8,829 nt of DNA from Comamonadaceae bacterium. Its GTDB lineage: Bacteria > Pseudomonadota > Gammaproteobacteria > Burkholderiales > Burkholderiaceae_C. Below the pieces are notes generated by a model, which searched no databases, was not told the DNA's origin, and saw only the letters and a program-made list of their open reading frames with translations. This document shows positions 6,915 through 8,829 of the stretch, one piece after another. A program made the translations under genes and the position numbers. The DNA lies in NCBI GenBank assembly GCA_947457975.1, contig CANGYC010000086.1, positions 1 through 8,829 of the forward strand. The letters are read 5' to 3'. The first letter of the stretch is position 1, and each line of letters starts with the position of its first letter.

Positions 6915-6996
6915 GAGCCCAGTCCTCTGGGCGATAGGGCTGTGCCATCTACCCCGGGGCGTCAGGAAAGAATCGCCCAGGGGACTGGGCTCCTAC
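6911..6996. repeat. REPIN, second copy, between convergent genes
   Basis: The left REP (6911-6935) is GTAGGA, stem GCCCAG, loop TCCT, stem CTGGGC, GAT. The right REP (6972-6996) is ATC, GCCCAG, GGGA, CTGGGC, TCCTAC. The spacer is 36 bases (6936-6971) and unlike that of the copy at 1302. The TAG within its GTAG head is the stop codon of the methyltransferase. It fills the gap between convergent genes, ending 31 bases before the exporter permease stop, and could fold on either transcript as a bidirectional 3' end. Confidence 0.88.
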
Positions 6997-7027
6997 ACAA
7001 CACACCGGCGAAGGTAGAGGCGCACGC

Positions 7028-7836
7028 TCAGGAGCGAAAGCGCTTTCTCGTGAGCGCCAGCGCCACCCAGAAGCCCGCCACCGCATAGGCCAGCAACACC
7101 AGCAGGTGCTGGGCGCCCTGAGTGGGCCACTGCCCCAGGAACAGCGGCCGCACCAGCTCCACCGCCGCGGTCAGCGGCAGCCACTGCGCAATGGCCTGCA
7201 TGAAGCCGGGCAGCTGGTCACGCGGAAAGAACACGCCCGAGAGGAACATGGTGGGCGTGAGAAACAGCGTGAAGTAATAGGTGAAGAAGTCGTAGCCCTT
7301 GGCCAGTGCATTGAAGATGAGCGCGATGCTGGCAAACACGATGCCCACCAGGCCCAGTAGCGGCAGCGCCAGCAGCAGCCAGGGGCTGGCGCTGATGCCT
7401 AGCACCAGCATCACGACCAGGATGACGGTGGTGGTGAACAGCGACTTGAAGGCGGCCCAGAGCATCTCGGCCATGACCACGTCGTCGAGCTGCACGGGCG
7501 CGTTCATGATGCCGTCCCAGGTGCGCTGCACATGCATGCGCGAGAAGGCCGAATACAGCGCCTCGAAGGAAGCCGCATTCATGGCACTCATGCAGATGGA
7601 GCCCGAGGCCAGGAACACGATGTAGGGCACGGCACTGCCACCCAGCTGGACCTGGCCGACCAGCGCGCCCAGGCCGTAGCCGAAAGCCACCAGCGTGATC
7701 AGCGGCTCAGCGATGTTGCCCACGAGGCTGGGCACAAAGAGCTTGCGCCACACCAGCAGGTTGCGCTGGAACACGGGCACCCAGCGCCAGCTCAGGCGCG
7801 GGGCTCGCCAGGGGGAGGGTGGGGCGGCGGTGCGCA

Positions 7837-7837
<1 letters not shown>
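7028..7837 (-). CDS. ABC-2 type exporter permease, NodJ family
   Basis: This is the membrane subunit of a two-gene ABC exporter in the inner membrane. It has 269 residues with about six TM segments (roughly 38-60, 70-92, 128-148, 152-175, 183-205, 243-263). Family features are RNLLVWRKL near the N-terminus, SLVGNIAEPLITLVAFGYGLG (37-57), and FLSGVFFPRDQLP (198-210) ahead of the last loop, the ABC-2 signature region. Its ATG overlaps the ATPase TGA by one base (TGATG), so translation is coupled. NodJ in rhizobia exports lipochitin oligosaccharides with NodI, but related pairs are widespread in betaproteobacteria with unknown substrates. No nod biosynthesis gene is present here, so a symbiotic role should not be inferred. 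Confidence 0.92.
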
Positions 7838-8793
<956 letters not shown>

Positions 8794-8829
8794 GTCGGCA
8801 TTGTGCCCGGCAGCCGGCACGCCGCTCCC

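Overview
The window is GC-rich and coding-dense. It looks like chromosome of a betaproteobacterium, most likely order Burkholderiales and probably family Comamonadaceae. This is inferred from the box (aerobic benzoyl-CoA epoxidation) genes, the NodIJ-type ABC exporter, the codon use and the GTAG-headed palindromic repeats; no rRNA or other decisive marker is present. There is no tRNA, CRISPR array, insertion sequence or phage gene, and no gene-free stretch longer than about 210 bases.

Layout: (1) 1-3533, plus strand: the 3' part of boxB (benzoyl-CoA 2,3-epoxidase oxygenase), then boxA (its FAD/iron-sulfur reductase), then a LiuC-like crotonase-fold gene joined to boxA by a TGATG overlap. BoxA passes NADPH electrons to the di-iron BoxB, which epoxidises benzoyl-CoA. 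The crotonase may act further down the route on an unsaturated acyl-CoA. boxB and boxA are separated by 171 bases that hold a terminator-like hairpin and a double palindrome (REPIN). (2) 3741-6914, plus strand: an exported class I methyltransferase related in motif pattern to the FAM173/ATPSCKMT group, a 12-TM APC-family amino acid permease, and a cytosolic Methyltransf_32-type methyltransferase. They are close together and may be co-transcribed. (3) 7028-8793, minus strand: a two-gene ABC-2 exporter (ATPase then permease, TGATG overlap) of the NodI/NodJ type, converging on the plus-strand genes.

The most distinctive non-coding signal is a family of GTAG-headed palindromes. Two full REPINs (inverted REP pairs, 85 and 86 bp) lie at 1302-1386 and 6911-6996. 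A diverged single copy at about 6006-6026 overlaps a second, competing hairpin. Each lies just after a gene, and the 6911 copy supplies the TAG stop codon of the gene it follows. No REP-associated transposase is in the window, so any mobilising enzyme must be elsewhere.

I did not find a clearly new multi-gene system. The observations most worth following are the REPIN family and its relation to gene ends, the secreted methyltransferase with a beta-rich tail, and the LiuC-like gene coupled to boxA.
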